Shown here: positions 49,008 to 58,787 of the stretch, in pieces
Position numbering within the stretch: position 1 is the first letter of the stretch
Layout: every line of letters begins with the position of its first letter
DNA from: UBA5359 sp002410925 [NCBI: bacterium UBP13_UBA5359]
GTDB taxonomy: Bacteria; UBP13; UBA5359
NCBI GenBank assembly: GCA_002410925.1
Contig: DHPR01000013.1
Span: forward strand, 62,001-126,000
Direction of reading: 5' to 3'
DNA length: 64,000 bases
The notes under the pieces: model-generated
What the model was told of the DNA's origin: nothing
Databases searched by the model: none
The model's input: the letters and a program-made list of their open reading frames with translations, nothing else
Program-made: the position numbers and the translations under genes

Positions 49008-50099
49008 ATGACATCTGATTTAATTACCATAGCAATAGATGCCATGGGGGGCGATTATGCTCCGACGGCAACGGTGGCCGGTGCCGTGGAGGCAATGGAA
49101 TATGAGGATCTGAGGGTTCTCTTGGTAGGCGACAGATCTCAGTTACAGGTTGAGCTGGCAAAAAGATGCTATGACCCATCCCGTATAGAGATTGTTCATG
49201 CGTCCGAACGAGTGGATATGGGGGAAAACCCGGCCAGAGCTATGCGGCGTAAAAAAGACGCCTCAGCCGTGGTCGCTGCACGCCTGGTAAAGAATGGTCA
49301 GGCCACAGGATTGGTGAATGCGGGCAATACCGGGGCTGCCATGTCCATTGCTCTGCTGGTTATCGGTAGAATTAAAGGGGTGGACCGGCCGCCTATATGC
49401 TCTTATATCCCCAGTCGCAGCGGGAAGGTGCTGCTGCTGGATGCAGGTGCAAATGTTAACTGTAAGCCCGAGCAATTGCTGAAATTTGCTATCATGGGCG
49501 ATATTTTTTCCAGAGCCGTAACCGGCAAAGAGAGACCCCGGGTCGGCCTGTTGAATATAGGCGGTGAAGAGGGGAAAGGCGATGATCTTACCGTAGCCAC
49601 CTATGATCTTCTGAATAAGAGCGATCTTAATTTTATCGGTAATATAGAAGGAAATGAAATATTTACCGGCCAGACTGATGTGGTTATTTGCGATGGATTC
49701 GCCGGTAATGTGGTCCTTAAAGTGGCGGAAGGAATGGCGGATTTTATTGTCTCTTCCATACGGAATGAGTTCAAGCACAGGCCTCTGGCATTGTTGGGAG
49801 CGCCCTTCTTTCTTCCTCCCATCAATGCGTTCAAACGTAAAGTGGATTATAAAGAATATGGTGGAGCGCTATTGTTAGGAATAAATGGTGTCTGTGTCAT
49901 TGCCCACGGCAGGTCGGACGCCAAAGCTATTAAAAATGCGTTACGGGTAGCCCGCGATGCCGCCGCACAGGACGTAGTAGGACGTATCAGCCGGGTCGTT
50001 GGAAAAAATCCCGAGCCTGAAGAGTCTAAAGGGTCAGAAGAAGAGCGAGAAGAACATCATCACAAAGCTCCTGACCTTACTAAAGAAGAGGTTTTATAA
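49008..50099 (+). CDS. plsX: Phosphate acyltransferase PlsX
   Basis: The 363-residue protein begins with ITIAIDAMGGDYAP, the hallmark N-terminus, then VHASERVDMGENPARAMRRKK and SAVVAARLVKNGQATGLVNAGNTGA. LLLDAGANVNCKPEQLLKFA and DGFAGNVVLKVAEG are further family blocks. It converts acyl-ACP to acyl phosphate for PlsY in phospholipid synthesis. The C-terminus is extended by about 25 charged residues (ESKGSEEEREEHHHK), beyond the normal end; the fabH ribosome binding site lies in this extension. No fapR is upstream. Confidence 0.95.
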   Translation: MTSDLITIAIDAMGGDYAPTATVAGAVEAMEYEDLRVLLVGDRSQLQVELAKRCYDPSRIEIVHASERVDMGENPARAMRRKKDASAVVAARLVKNGQATGLVNAGNTGAAMSIALLVIGRIKGVDRPPICSYIPSRSGKVLLLDAGANVNCKPEQLLKFAIMGDIFSRAVTGKERPRVGLLNIGGEEGKGDDLTVATYDLLNKSDLNFIGNIEGNEIFTGQTDVVICDGFAGNVVLKVAEGMADFIVSSIRNEFKHRPLALLGAPFFLPPINAFKRKVDYKEYGGALLLGINGVCVIAHGRSDAKAIKNALRVARDAAAQDVVGRISRVVGKNPEPEESKGSEEEREEHHHKAPDLTKEEVL

Positions 50100-50100
50100 T

Positions 50101-51087
50101 ATGTGGAATGCAGGTATAGCCGGTATAGGAAGCTATGTGCCCGAGAAGGTACTGACCAATAGCGATCTGGAGAGAATGGTTGATACCTCCGATGAATGGA
50201 TAAGGACACGGACAGGCATATCTGAGCGGCATATCTGCAGCGAGAATATGTCCACTTCGGATATGGCGGTAGAGGCGGCCGCCATGGCTTTGAAGAATGC
50301 CGCTGTTGATGCCGCGGATGTAGATATGATAATTGTGGCCTCTGTGACGCCGGATATGCCCTTTCCCGCCACAGCCTGTTTGGTTCAGGATAGGCTGGGG
50401 GCGGTCAATGCCTCTGCTTTCGATTTAGAGGCTGGATGCTCCGGCTTTATCTATGCTCTTACCGTAGGTTCGCAATTTATTATTTCAGGTGCTTATCGCA
50501 ATGTTCTGGTAATAGGCGCCGATGCACTTTCCAAAGTTACCGATTGGGAGGATAGAAGCACCTGCGTGCTCTTCGGCGATGGTGCAGGAGCAGCCCTGTT
50601 GCAGCGAGTGCCTTCAGGCTACGGCCTTCTCTCCTTTAAGCTGGGAGCCGTTGGCAGCGGCGGGGAATATCTCAAAATACCTGCCGGCGGTTCCAAGTTG
50701 CCGGCTTCTGCCGATACGGTAGCCGGAAGAGATCATTTTATAAAGATGGAAGGCAACGAGGTATTCAAATTTGCTGTTAGAATAATGGGCGAAGCAGCTC
50801 TTACAGTTGTAGAGGAAGCCGGTTTGACAACAAATGATATCGATTGTTTAATACCGCACCAGGCCAATATTCGTATTATAGATGCAGCTGCAAGGCGGTT
50901 GGGATTATCGCAGGAGAAAGTCTTTATCAACGTACAGCGGTATGGCAATACCTCGGCGGCATCAATTCCTCTGGCATTGAAAGAAGCCGTTGACAGTGGT
51001 AGGGTAGCCCCCGGGAGTATAATTATTATGGTAGGCTTTGGAGCAGGACTGACCTGGGGAGCCGTAGCCCTGCGCTGGAAGGAGTAA
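50101..51087 (+). CDS. fabH: 3-oxoacyl-ACP synthase III
   Basis: The start is ATG 50101, one base after the plsX stop; a longer frame beginning at 49999 lies within plsX and is rejected. The 328-residue thiolase-fold enzyme has C113 in DLEAGCSGF, the histidine in LIPHQANIRI and the asparagine in RYGNTSAAS, the Cys-His-Asn triad. It also has the DEWIRTRTGISERH N-terminal motif. It condenses acetyl-CoA (or a branched starter) with malonyl-ACP to start fatty-acid synthesis. It is the first of the fab genes in order plsX-fabH-fabD-fabG-acpP-fabF. Confidence 0.96.
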   Translation: MWNAGIAGIGSYVPEKVLTNSDLERMVDTSDEWIRTRTGISERHICSENMSTSDMAVEAAAMALKNAAVDAADVDMIIVASVTPDMPFPATACLVQDRLGAVNASAFDLEAGCSGFIYALTVGSQFIISGAYRNVLVIGADALSKVTDWEDRSTCVLFGDGAGAALLQRVPSGYGLLSFKLGAVGSGGEYLKIPAGGSKLPASADTVAGRDHFIKMEGNEVFKFAVRIMGEAALTVVEEAGLTTNDIDCLIPHQANIRIIDAAARRLGLSQEKVFINVQRYGNTSAASIPLALKEAVDSGRVAPGSIIIMVGFGAGLTWGAVALRWKE

Positions 51088-51091
51088 ACCG

Positions 51092-52024
51092 GTGAAAACT
51101 GCCTTTCTTTTTCCCGGACAGGGATCACAATATGCAGGTATGGGGAAGGACCTTTACCATAGCTTCCCCGAGGTTAGAGAGCTATACGACAGAGCATCCT
51201 CAACGCTGGGTTTCGATCTTGCCGATTTATCATTCAACGGTCCCTCCGATCTGCTGACCAGGACGGATAATGCTCAGCCGGCAATCTATACGCACAGCAT
51301 GGCGCTGTCATATCTTTTAAAACAGGCAGGGGCCAAGGCGGATATAGTTGCCGGGCATAGCCTGGGAGAGTATTCGGCCTTAGCCTATAGTGAAGCCCTC
51401 TCCTTTGAAGATGGCCTGAGGCTGGTGCGGCGCCGCGGAGAGCTGATGCTTGCTGCCGGCGGCTACGCACCGGGAGGCATGGCTGCCGTTATCGGCCTGG
51501 AAGCGGAGGCGGTGACGGAACTCTGCCGTCTTTGCACAGAGCAGGGTGAAGTTTATCCGGCTAATTTCAATGCCCCGGGACAGATAGTTATCAGTGGCCG
51601 GCAACAGGGGATAGAGAGTGCTGTAAAGCTGGCTGCCGGTATGGGAGCCAGGCGTATCATGCCTTTGGAGGTCAGCGGAGCCTTTCATACGCCGTTTATG
51701 GCCCCGGCAGCTGCTGAACTGGAGAAGCTGCTGTCGCCTCTTGATAATGCAGCTATTCCGGTGGTGACCAATGCTGAAGCCATTGCTCGTATTGATAAGA
51801 AGGATTTGAAAGCTGCTCTGGTGAAACAGATAGCCGGTCCGGTTAGATGGGAAGAGAGCATGCGGCACCTCCTGCAGCAGGGTGTGACCGTTTTTGTGGA
51901 AGTAGGCCCCGGAAAGGTGTTGACGGGGTTGATGAAACGCATCGAGAAAGGCGTAAATACTGCTTTTACCGATGATGCGACAGGGCTCGCGAGCGTGCTT
52001 GACTTTTTAAAGGCAGGTGGATAA
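51092..52024 (+). CDS. fabD: Malonyl-CoA:ACP transacylase
   Basis: The gene has a GTG start at 51092, four bases after fabH; GGAAGGAG lies at the end of fabH. The 310-residue product begins KTAFLFPGQGSQYAGMGKDL, has S90 in the GHSLGEYSAL nucleophile elbow, the ARRRGE-like arginine region (LVRRRGELM) that holds the malonyl carboxylate, and the histidine in VSGAFHTPFM. It transfers malonyl from CoA to acyl carrier protein. The family length is normal. Its 3' end contains the ribosome binding site of fabG. Confidence 0.96.
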   Translation: MKTAFLFPGQGSQYAGMGKDLYHSFPEVRELYDRASSTLGFDLADLSFNGPSDLLTRTDNAQPAIYTHSMALSYLLKQAGAKADIVAGHSLGEYSALAYSEALSFEDGLRLVRRRGELMLAAGGYAPGGMAAVIGLEAEAVTELCRLCTEQGEVYPANFNAPGQIVISGRQQGIESAVKLAAGMGARRIMPLEVSGAFHTPFMAPAAAELEKLLSPLDNAAIPVVTNAEAIARIDKKDLKAALVKQIAGPVRWEESMRHLLQQGVTVFVEVGPGKVLTGLMKRIEKGVNTAFTDDATGLASVLDFLKAGG

Positions 52025-52025
52025 A

Positions 52026-52778
52026 ATGGGTATTATGCTAAAAGACAAGGTAGCGATTGTAACCGGCTCGGCCAGAGGGATAGGTCGGGCTATTGCCGAG
52101 ATTATGGCCCGAGAAGGCGCCGATATCGTCATCAACGATATCAATTTGGAATTGGCTGAAGAGACGGCAGGGTCTATAAAGGAGGCCTATGCTGTTCAGA
52201 CAATGGCATTGCAGGCCAATATAGCGCATGCCGCTGAAGCGGAAGAGATGGTTTCCGCCGTGGTGGAGCGCTTCGGGCGTGTGGATATTCTCGTCAACAA
52301 TGCCGGAATTACCAGGGACAGCCTGATAATGCGCATGAAAGAGGAGGATTGGGATGCCGTCCTTACCGTCAATCTCAAGGGCTCCTTTAATTGCATCAAG
52401 GCTGTATCGCGCCCGATGTTTAAGCAGCGTAGCGGCAGAATAATCAATATTGCTTCCGTTATAGGTCTTATGGGTAATGTGGGACAGGCCAATTATGGCG
52501 CTTCCAAGGCCGGCCTTATAGGGTTGACCAAGACGGCTGCCAGAGAGATGGCGGCCAGAGGTATAACCGTTAATGCTCTGGCTCCGGGCTTTATAGAAAC
52601 CGAGATGACGGCCGTTTTGCCGGAAGATGTCAGGGCGGCAATGCTTAAGCAAGTGCCCCTTGGCAGGATGGGCAGCCCTGAAGATGTCGCCGGAGTAGCC
52701 CTTTTCCTGGCCGGAGATACGGCATCATATGTTACAGGTCAAGTTATTCCAGTGGATGGCGGAATGGTCATGTATTGA
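52026..52778 (+). CDS. fabG: 3-oxoacyl-ACP reductase
   Basis: ATG 52026 is preceded by AGGTGG (52015-52020), inside the end of fabD; a second ATG at 52035 is possible. The 250-residue short-chain dehydrogenase has the nucleotide motif TGSARGIGRAIAE, the NNAG motif VNNAGITRDSL, the catalytic serine in INIASVIG, and Tyr-X3-Lys in NYGASKAGLIG. GMVMY is close to the C-terminal end. It reduces beta-ketoacyl-ACP with NADPH in each elongation cycle. A terminator-like hairpin follows the stop, separating it from acpP. Confidence 0.96.
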   Translation: MGIMLKDKVAIVTGSARGIGRAIAEIMAREGADIVINDINLELAEETAGSIKEAYAVQTMALQANIAHAAEAEEMVSAVVERFGRVDILVNNAGITRDSLIMRMKEEDWDAVLTVNLKGSFNCIKAVSRPMFKQRSGRIINIASVIGLMGNVGQANYGASKAGLIGLTKTAAREMAARGITVNALAPGFIETEMTAVLPEDVRAAMLKQVPLGRMGSPEDVAGVALFLAGDTASYVTGQVIPVDGGMVMY

Positions 52779-52787
52779 TAATGCATG

Positions 52788-52825
52788 GTGCCGTAATTCG
52801 GATGATCCGGTTGTACGGCACTTTT
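52788..52825 (+). terminator. Terminator/attenuator hairpin between fabG and acpP
   Basis: GTGCCGTA (52788-52795) pairs perfectly with TACGGCAC (52814-52821), and inside lies a second stem, CGGAT/ATCCG. TTTT follows at 52822-52825. This is the standard shape of an intrinsic terminator. It would limit read-through into acpP or process the transcript so that acpP can be expressed at a different level. Confidence 0.75.
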
Positions 52826-52858
52826 CATTATATGTAGATTTATTAGGAGGTAATTACA

Positions 52859-53092
52859 ATGGGGATTTTTGATCAGGTTAAAAAAATAGTGGTAGATCAA
52901 CTGGGTGTTGATGAAGCCGAGGTTACGGAGAATGCATCCTTTACGGATGACCTCGGCGCTGATTCTTTAGACGTAGTGGAACTGGTAATGGCCCTTGAAG
53001 AGGAATTCGATCTGGAGATACCGGATGAGGATGCAGAGAAGATCGGCACTGTCGGGGAAGCCATGAAGTATATCCAGGAGAAAAAGAGCTGA
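52859..53092 (+). CDS. acpP: Acyl carrier protein
   Basis: The 77-residue acidic protein has normal ACP length and helices. The phosphopantetheine attachment serine is S36 in [25 protein letters not shown] precedes ATG 52859. ACP carries the growing acyl chain to FabH, FabD, FabG and FabF, all encoded around it, and to PlsX. The hairpin at 52788-52825 separates it from fabG, so it may have its own promoter in the AT-rich leader (52826-52850), consistent with the high amounts of ACP cells need. Confidence 0.97.
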   Translation: MGIFDQVKKIVVDQLGVDEAEVTENASFTDDLGADSLDVVELVMALEEEFDLEIPDEDAEKIGTVGEAMKYIQEKKS

Positions 53093-53120
53093 CAATAGCT
53101 GATTAAGGAGAGATCTTGAT

Positions 53121-54362
53121 TTGAAAAGGGTTGTTGTAACCGGTATGGGAGCGGTGACCCCCGTAGGCATAGGTGTTGAGAATTACTGGCGAGCATTGCT
53201 CGATGGTGTTTCCGGTGCGGGGTGCATTACCCTTTTTGATGCTGCTGGTTTCAATTGCCGCATTGCAGCCGAAGTGAAGGGGTTTGATCCGCTTGATCAC
53301 GGCATAGAGCGCAAGGAAGCCAAGCGTATGGATCGCTTTGTGCAATTAGGCATGGCAGCTGCTCGCATGGCGCTTGAAGAATCGGGCTTGGTTATCGATT
53401 CAAATAATGCCGCCGATACAGGTGTCATTGTCGGCTCAGGTATCGGTGGCATAGGCACCTGGGAAGAGCAGCACGCTAATCTGATATTAAAAGGGCCTGG
53501 CAGGGTAAGTCCCTTCTTTGTGCCCATGATGATAAGCGATATGGCTTCCGGGCAGCTTTCCATAGCCTTTGGCGCTAAGGGGCCTAATATTTCGATAACC
53601 ACTGCATGTGCTACCGGAACCAATTCCATTGGCGAAGCCTTTGAAATTATCAGGCGCGGCGATGCCGCCGCCATGATTGCCGGCGGATGTGAAGCTGCTG
53701 TTACGCCGATGGCTGTGGCCGGTTTCTGTTCTATGAAGGCCCTGACCTGTAGAAACGACGATCCGCAGCATGCCAGCAGGCCTTTTGATATTGCGAGAGA
53801 CGGATTCCTTATCGGTGAAGGAGCCGGAGTGCTTATACTTGAAGAGATGGAGAGCGCACAGGCCAGGGGCGCCGTTATTTTAGCAGAGATTATCGGCTAC
53901 GGCAGCACCGGTGACGCTTACCATATAACCGCGCCGGATCCGCAGGGCGCCGGAGCCTGTCATGTTATGCTGCGAGCCCTAAAAAAGGCAGGGCTGGAGC
54001 CCCGGCAGATTGATTATATCAATGCCCACGGAACTTCGACCGAACTCAATGACCGGCTGGAGAGCGCTGCTATTGCCACAGTTTTCGGTGCTGCTGCCAA
54101 GAGTGTCGCCGTAAGCTCGACCAAGTCATGTACAGGGCATATGCTGGGCGCGGCAGGCGCTGTTGAAGCCATAGCTTGCATCAAAACGATTATGGAAGGC
54201 ATAATCCCGCCAACCATTAACTATGAAAATCCGGATCCCGAGTGTACACTGGATTATGTGCCTAACGAACCCAGATCGGCCAAAGTGGATATGGCTATGT
54301 CAAATTCCTTTGGCTTTGGCGGGCATAACGCATCTTTGATTTTTAAACGATATGAGGACTGA
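53121..54362 (+). CDS. fabF: 3-oxoacyl-ACP synthase II
   Basis: The gene has a TTG start at 53121, with AAGGAGAG upstream. The 413-residue product starts KRVVVTGMGAVTPVG, as FabF usually does. Catalytic C163 lies in ITTACATGTNS, and the two histidines lie in NAHGTSTELND and SCTGHMLGAAG; the lysine of the latter motif is in SSTKSCTGH. FGFGGHNASLIF is the conserved end. It elongates acyl-ACP with malonyl-ACP. The gene lies 28 bp after acpP and 5 bp before rnc, the usual order in Firmicutes-like genomes. Confidence 0.97.
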   Translation: MKRVVVTGMGAVTPVGIGVENYWRALLDGVSGAGCITLFDAAGFNCRIAAEVKGFDPLDHGIERKEAKRMDRFVQLGMAAARMALEESGLVIDSNNAADTGVIVGSGIGGIGTWEEQHANLILKGPGRVSPFFVPMMISDMASGQLSIAFGAKGPNISITTACATGTNSIGEAFEIIRRGDAAAMIAGGCEAAVTPMAVAGFCSMKALTCRNDDPQHASRPFDIARDGFLIGEGAGVLILEEMESAQARGAVILAEIIGYGSTGDAYHITAPDPQGAGACHVMLRALKKAGLEPRQIDYINAHGTSTELNDRLESAAIATVFGAAAKSVAVSSTKSCTGHMLGAAGAVEAIACIKTIMEGIIPPTINYENPDPECTLDYVPNEPRSAKVDMAMSNSFGFGGHNASLIFKRYED

Positions 54363-54367
54363 TAGCC

Positions 54368-55057
54368 GTGCCTGACAACCGGCTTGAGCAATTGGAAGAA
54401 AGAATAAAATATAACTTTAAGGATAATGGCCTGCTCGAACGGGCCATTACTCATTCTTCGTATGCCAGAGAACATGCCGATTGCCCGGGTGATAATGAGC
54501 GGCTTGAGTTTCTTGGAGATTCAATTCTTGGCTTTCTAGCCTGCAATATCCTTTACGGAGAGCATCCTGACTTAAGTGAAGGCGATATGGCCAAGATAAA
54601 ATCGTATGTCGTCAGCGAACCTGCGTTGGCTTCTTATGCCGAAGAGCTGGCGTTGGGCGATTATATTCTGTTGGGGCGCAGTGAATGGAGCATGGGCGGC
54701 AATTACAGGCCCGCGCTATTGGCAGATACATTTGAAGCACTGATAGCGGCACTTTATATCGATGGAGGGCTTGAGGCGGCTGCCGGCCTGGCCTGCCCCT
54801 TTATACGCCGACGAATCACTTTAGCCGTTACCAGCGATGACTACAGAGATTTCAAGACGGTTCTTCAGGAGATTATTCAAGAGCACAGGCGTATAACGCC
54901 CACCTACGCAATTCTTTCCGCATACGGGCCGGAGCATGACAAGAGCTTCGTTGCCGCTGTTTATGCAGATAAAGAGCTGTTGGGTGCCGGCAAGGGTAAG
55001 AGCAAGAAGGCTGCTGAGCAGGATGCAGCTAAAAATGCCCTGGAAAAGTTAAGATAG
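54368..55057 (+). CDS. rnc: Ribonuclease III
   Basis: The gene has a GTG start at 54368. The 229-residue product has the catalytic domain (about 10-150) with the signature DNERLEFLGDSILGF, whose acidic residues bind the two metal ions, and ALLADTFEALIAALYID for the second metal-binding motif. The C-terminal double-stranded RNA-binding domain (about 158-228) ends GKGKSKKAAEQDAAKNAL. It cleaves double-stranded RNA in rRNA precursors and regulatory duplexes. The rnc-smc-ftsY order is typical of Firmicutes-type genomes. A remnant of repeat R1 follows the stop. Confidence 0.96.
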   Translation: MPDNRLEQLEERIKYNFKDNGLLERAITHSSYAREHADCPGDNERLEFLGDSILGFLACNILYGEHPDLSEGDMAKIKSYVVSEPALASYAEELALGDYILLGRSEWSMGGNYRPALLADTFEALIAALYIDGGLEAAAGLACPFIRRRITLAVTSDDYRDFKTVLQEIIQEHRRITPTYAILSAYGPEHDKSFVAAVYADKELLGAGKGKSKKAAEQDAAKNALEKLR

Positions 55058-55076
55058 TTTTTGGTTGTTTAGGCTG

Positions 55077-55102
55077 AATGCTAAATATAAACTCCTGACC
55101 CC
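55077..55102 (-). repeat. Solo end of dispersed repeat R1, inverted
   Basis: Read on the minus strand this is GGGGTCAGGAGTTTATATTT followed by AGCATT, matching the left end of the copy at 25151. Only one end remains. It lies in the 87-bp gap between rnc and smc, so R1 ends are not confined to sugar cassettes. Confidence 0.75.
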
Positions 55103-55144
55103 AACACCCGGGGCCTAAACAGCAGACGTGAGTGTGAATTAACG

Positions 55145-58100
55145 TTGTATCTAAAAAAAATCGATCTCTATGCCTTCAAGACTTTTGCAGATAAAACGGA
55201 ACTTGAATTTGATCCCGGTGTCACTGCCATAGTGGGACCAAACGGCTGCGGAAAGAGCAATATATCGGATGCTATAGCTTGGGTAATGGGGGAGCAGAAC
55301 CCCAGGCAGCTGCGAGGCAGCCGCATGGAGGATGTTATCTTTGCCGGCAGTGCCGGGCGGCGTCCCCTGAATTTAGCCGAGGTGACGCTCGTTTTTGACA
55401 ATTCCGATTCACAGCTTCCGCTGGAATACGATGAGGTCAGCATAACAAGGCGCCTTTATCGTTCAGGAGACAGCGAATATCTGCTCAATAAAACTCTCTG
55501 TCGTTTAAAGGATATCAGCGATCTGTTACTGGATACCGGCCTGGGGAAAGAGGCCTATGCCTTTATTACACAGGGAGAGGTAGATGCAATCCTCAGCAAC
55601 AAACCGGAAGAGCGGCGCTCTATATTCGAGGAAGCCGCCGGAATACAGAAATACAAATATCGTAAGCGTGAGGCATTGCGCAAGCTGGATGCCACCCAGA
55701 CCAATCTTATCAGGCTTAACGATATCGCACTGGAAATAGAGCGTCAGATAGAACCGCTGGAGGAGGATGCCGCCAGAGCCGAGGAATATAAAGCAGCTGC
55801 TCAGCGACTGCAATCCGCTCAGTTGGATCTATTTATTCATCGTATAACAAAATTTATTGTTCGTCTGGAGAAGATTGCCGAACAGACAGGCACTATTACT
55901 ATTGAGCTAAGCCTGCATGAAGGACAAATGAAGACGCTTGAAACCGAACTGGCCACCGCCAGGATAAGGCAGGCAACTGAGGATGATAGAGCCGACGGTT
56001 TGCGTACCGCCCTGCAGCAGGCCGCATCGGAAGCAGATAGATTTGACAGCGAATACAGGCTTAATGAGGAGAAGATAAGCAACCTCAAACGATACCTTGT
56101 GGATTTTGAAACAAGATCCGCCGAAGCGGATGAATGGTGCCGTCAGGCCCGGCGTGAGAGTGCTTCCTCCCGAGAAGAACTGACCGAATTGAAAAAAAAG
56201 ATCACAGAAGCTGCTGCAGAGGAAGAGGCGGCCATAAATAGGCGCAAGGCCATAGCCGAGCAGTTGGAGAGCTATCGTTCCAGGATAGAGGATATGCGGC
56301 GAAATAATCTTGGTGCGGTGGCCGATATGGCCGGCAGGCGCAGCTTATTGGAAGAGCGGGAGAAACAGCATCAAGCACTCTCTGAAAGCTTGCAGCGATC
56401 TGAACAGGAGAGACAGAAACATCAAGCAGCTTACGAACAACAGCAGGCCGGGATTGCCGCACTGGAGGCAAAGCAGAGTGCATTAATTGCGCAGCGGGAT
56501 GGCAGTGCAGAGGAGCTAAAGAGCCTCATGCAGCAAGCAGCCGAATTGGAGGCTAAATCGGTTGCGCAGGCAGAAGAGGCTTCGCAAATGCAACGCCAGA
56601 CGGCCTCATTGCAATCTCGCTACGATCTTCTACAAGAGATGGAAAAGAACCTGGAAGGTTATCATCAGGGCGTAAAGAGCGTTATCGGTTGGATGCGTGC
56701 CGGCCAGGCAACGCAGGTTATCGGCACGGTGGCCGATATTATCAACGTCTCCGGAAAGTATGAGGTCGCTATTGAAACAGCCCTGGGTTCGGCCATACAG
56801 AATATCATTACCCGTGACGAGCTCACGGCCAAAGAGATGATTGCCAGGCTCAAGCAGCATAAAGGCGGCAGGGCTACCTTTATGCCGCTTGATATGATAA
56901 AAGCGCCGGACAGAGCCAGGTTCAGACAGTATGCAGATAAGCCGGGCGTTGTCGGCCGGGCAGCCGATCTGGTGCAATATGCGCCGGAATATAAAGAGGT
57001 GCTGGAGCTCCTGCTTGGACATATTATCGTTATGCCGGATTTGGATTCTGCCGTGGAACTGGCCAGGAGCGACAGAGATATACGTATTGTTACTCTGGAG
57101 GGTGAATCAATCAGCCCCGGAGGAACCATAACCGGTGGAAGCAGCGCTCGGCGGCATAATTTTTTGGCGCGGGAGCGTGAGCTGGCGGAAGCCGCTGCCG
57201 CTTTGAAGGGTCTGGATAAAGCCGAGAAGGAATTGTCCTATCAGCGCAGGATAGTATCCGCAACAGCTGCCGCTCTGCAGGAGGATATTAAAAATAGCGA
57301 AAGTACTCTTGCCGATATGAATAGGCGGTTGGCAGCCCTGCGGGAGGAGCTTAATCAGGCTCTCTGGTGCAAGGAGGCTTTGGAAAATGAAATACGTAAG
57401 GCATTGCTCGCTGTGGAGAGCGGCAAAAATGAATTGGAGAGCATCTCTGAGGAGATCATTTTAATAAAAGATGAACTGCGCCAGATTCAGGATGGTTCAA
57501 TCGATGCCGATGCTGCCCTGCAGGGCTATCTTGCGCGTGAAGATGAACTGGCTTCAAAAGAGCGAGAGCTGCAGGAAGCCGCTACCGCCCGGCGCATGGA
57601 GATAGGCTCGCTGAAGCATAGAGAGCAGACACTGCTTGGCCGGCTGGAGGAACTGGAGAAGGGACTGGCGCAAAATAGTAAATTTACAACAGAAGCAGCC
57701 GATCGTATTGCCACTGCGAAAGCCGATCTTCAAAGGCTCGTCGCCGGCGCGGAAATTTTGGAAAAATCACGCAGAGATGCTTCTGCAAGGCGGGACGCAC
57801 TGCAAACCGATTTAGCGGCCTGCAAAGCAGCCAGACAGCGCTTGCAAGCTGAATGCGCAAGCATGGAGGATGGTGTGCGTACCGCCAGGCAGGCAATCTC
57901 CGACCTGCAGTCCAAAGAGCATAGGCTGCAGCTGCAGGCAGCGCGCCTGGAAGCCGATCGTGATGCCCTTTGCCAGAGATTGCGCGAGGAATATCGTATT
58001 GGGTATAATGAAGGGCGGGAAATAGCGCATACAGTTGAAAGCGAAACAGCCCTGGCCGGGGAGGTAGAGGAACTGCGATTCGTGATCGAAAATGCCGGCG

Positions 58101-58705
58101 CAGTCAATCTCAAAGCACGTCAGGAGCTCACGGACCTTAAAGAACGATATGACCTGCTGATCGCGCAGCGGGATGATCTCGTCAAAGCACGGGAGACTTT
58201 GCTGGAGGCCATCGATGAGATTGATCGGGTATCTCTGTCCAGGTTCTCTTCTACCTTTGCCGAGATATCCCGAGCCTTTCAGCGGCTTTTTGTAAGACTT
58301 TTCGGCGGCGGCGAAGCCGATATATATTTAAAGGATGAGAGCGATCCGCTTAATTCCGGTATTGAAATTGTCGCCAAACCGCCGGGAAAGAAGATGCAGA
58401 GTCTGACCCTCCTTTCAGGTGGGGAGCGGACATTGACAGTGCTGGCTCTCTTTTTTGCCGTTCTGGAGGTTAAGCCCAGCCCATTCTGCGTGCTGGATGA
58501 GGTAGAGGCAGCGCTGGATGAGTCCAACGTGGAGCGCTTTGGCGAGGTGTTGCGTGAATTTGCCGGCCGGACACAGTTCCTGATAATAACGCATAATAAA
58601 GGAACCATGGAAACGGCTCAGACACTCTACGGAGTAACTATGTCCGAACCCGGCGTTTCCCGTATAGTGTCGGTTAAAATGGTTGATGAGGTGAACGATC
58701 TATAG
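55145..58705 (+). CDS. smc: Chromosome segregation protein SMC
   Basis: The gene has a TTG start at 55145. The 1186-residue protein is full length. The N-terminal ATPase half has Walker A GPNGCGKSN and a Q-loop in WVMGEQNPRQLRG. Two long coiled coils (about 170-500 and 680-1010) flank a hinge (about 515-670) with GTVADIINVSGKYEVAIE and GGTITGGSS. The C-terminal half has the signature LLSGGERTLTVLALFFA, Walker B CVLDEVEAALDE and a D-loop. With ScpA and ScpB it folds and segregates the chromosome. The scp genes are not in the window. ftsY follows 82 bp later, as in Bacillus. Confidence 0.96.
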   Translation: MYLKKIDLYAFKTFADKTELEFDPGVTAIVGPNGCGKSNISDAIAWVMGEQNPRQLRGSRMEDVIFAGSAGRRPLNLAEVTLVFDNSDSQLPLEYDEVSITRRLYRSGDSEYLLNKTLCRLKDISDLLLDTGLGKEAYAFITQGEVDAILSNKPEERRSIFEEAAGIQKYKYRKREALRKLDATQTNLIRLNDIALEIERQIEPLEEDAARAEEYKAAAQRLQSAQLDLFIHRITKFIVRLEKIAEQTGTITIELSLHEGQMKTLETELATARIRQATEDDRADGLRTALQQAASEADRFDSEYRLNEEKISNLKRYLVDFETRSAEADEWCRQARRESASSREELTELKKKITEAAAEEEAAINRRKAIAEQLESYRSRIEDMRRNNLGAVADMAGRRSLLEEREKQHQALSESLQRSEQERQKHQAAYEQQQAGIAALEAKQSALIAQRDGSAEELKSLMQQAAELEAKSVAQAEEASQMQRQTASLQSRYDLLQEMEKNLEGYHQGVKSVIGWMRAGQATQVIGTVADIINVSGKYEVAIETALGSAIQNIITRDELTAKEMIARLKQHKGGRATFMPLDMIKAPDRARFRQYADKPGVVGRAADLVQYAPEYKEVLELLLGHIIVMPDLDSAVELARSDRDIRIVTLEGESISPGGTITGGSSARRHNFLARERELAEAAAALKGLDKAEKELSYQRRIVSATAAALQEDIKNSESTLADMNRRLAALREELNQALWCKEALENEIRKALLAVESGKNELESISEEIILIKDELRQIQDGSIDADAALQGYLAREDELASKERELQEAATARRMEIGSLKHREQTLLGRLEELEKGLAQNSKFTTEAADRIATAKADLQRLVAGAEILEKSRRDASARRDALQTDLAACKAARQRLQAECASMEDGVRTARQAISDLQSKEHRLQLQAARLEADRDALCQRLREEYRIGYNEGREIAHTVESETALAGEVEELRFVIENAGAVNLKARQELTDLKERYDLLIAQRDDLVKARETLLEAIDEIDRVSLSRFSSTFAEISRAFQRLFVRLFGGGEADIYLKDESDPLNSGIEIVAKPPGKKMQSLTLLSGGERTLTVLALFFAVLEVKPSPFCVLDEVEAALDESNVERFGEVLREFAGRTQFLIITHNKGTMETAQTLYGVTMSEPGVSRIVSVKMVDEVNDL

Positions 58706-58787
58706 CCGGCTAGCCGTTTGGGAAAACGAAAAGAACATAAAGGCGAAACGGTCTGCAGGAATGCCGCCGAAGAGCCGGAGAGAGAAA

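Noticed and set aside
49999-50100. N-terminal extension of FabH
   Set aside because: It lies inside plsX in another frame; the family start MWNAGIAGIGSYVP begins at 50101.
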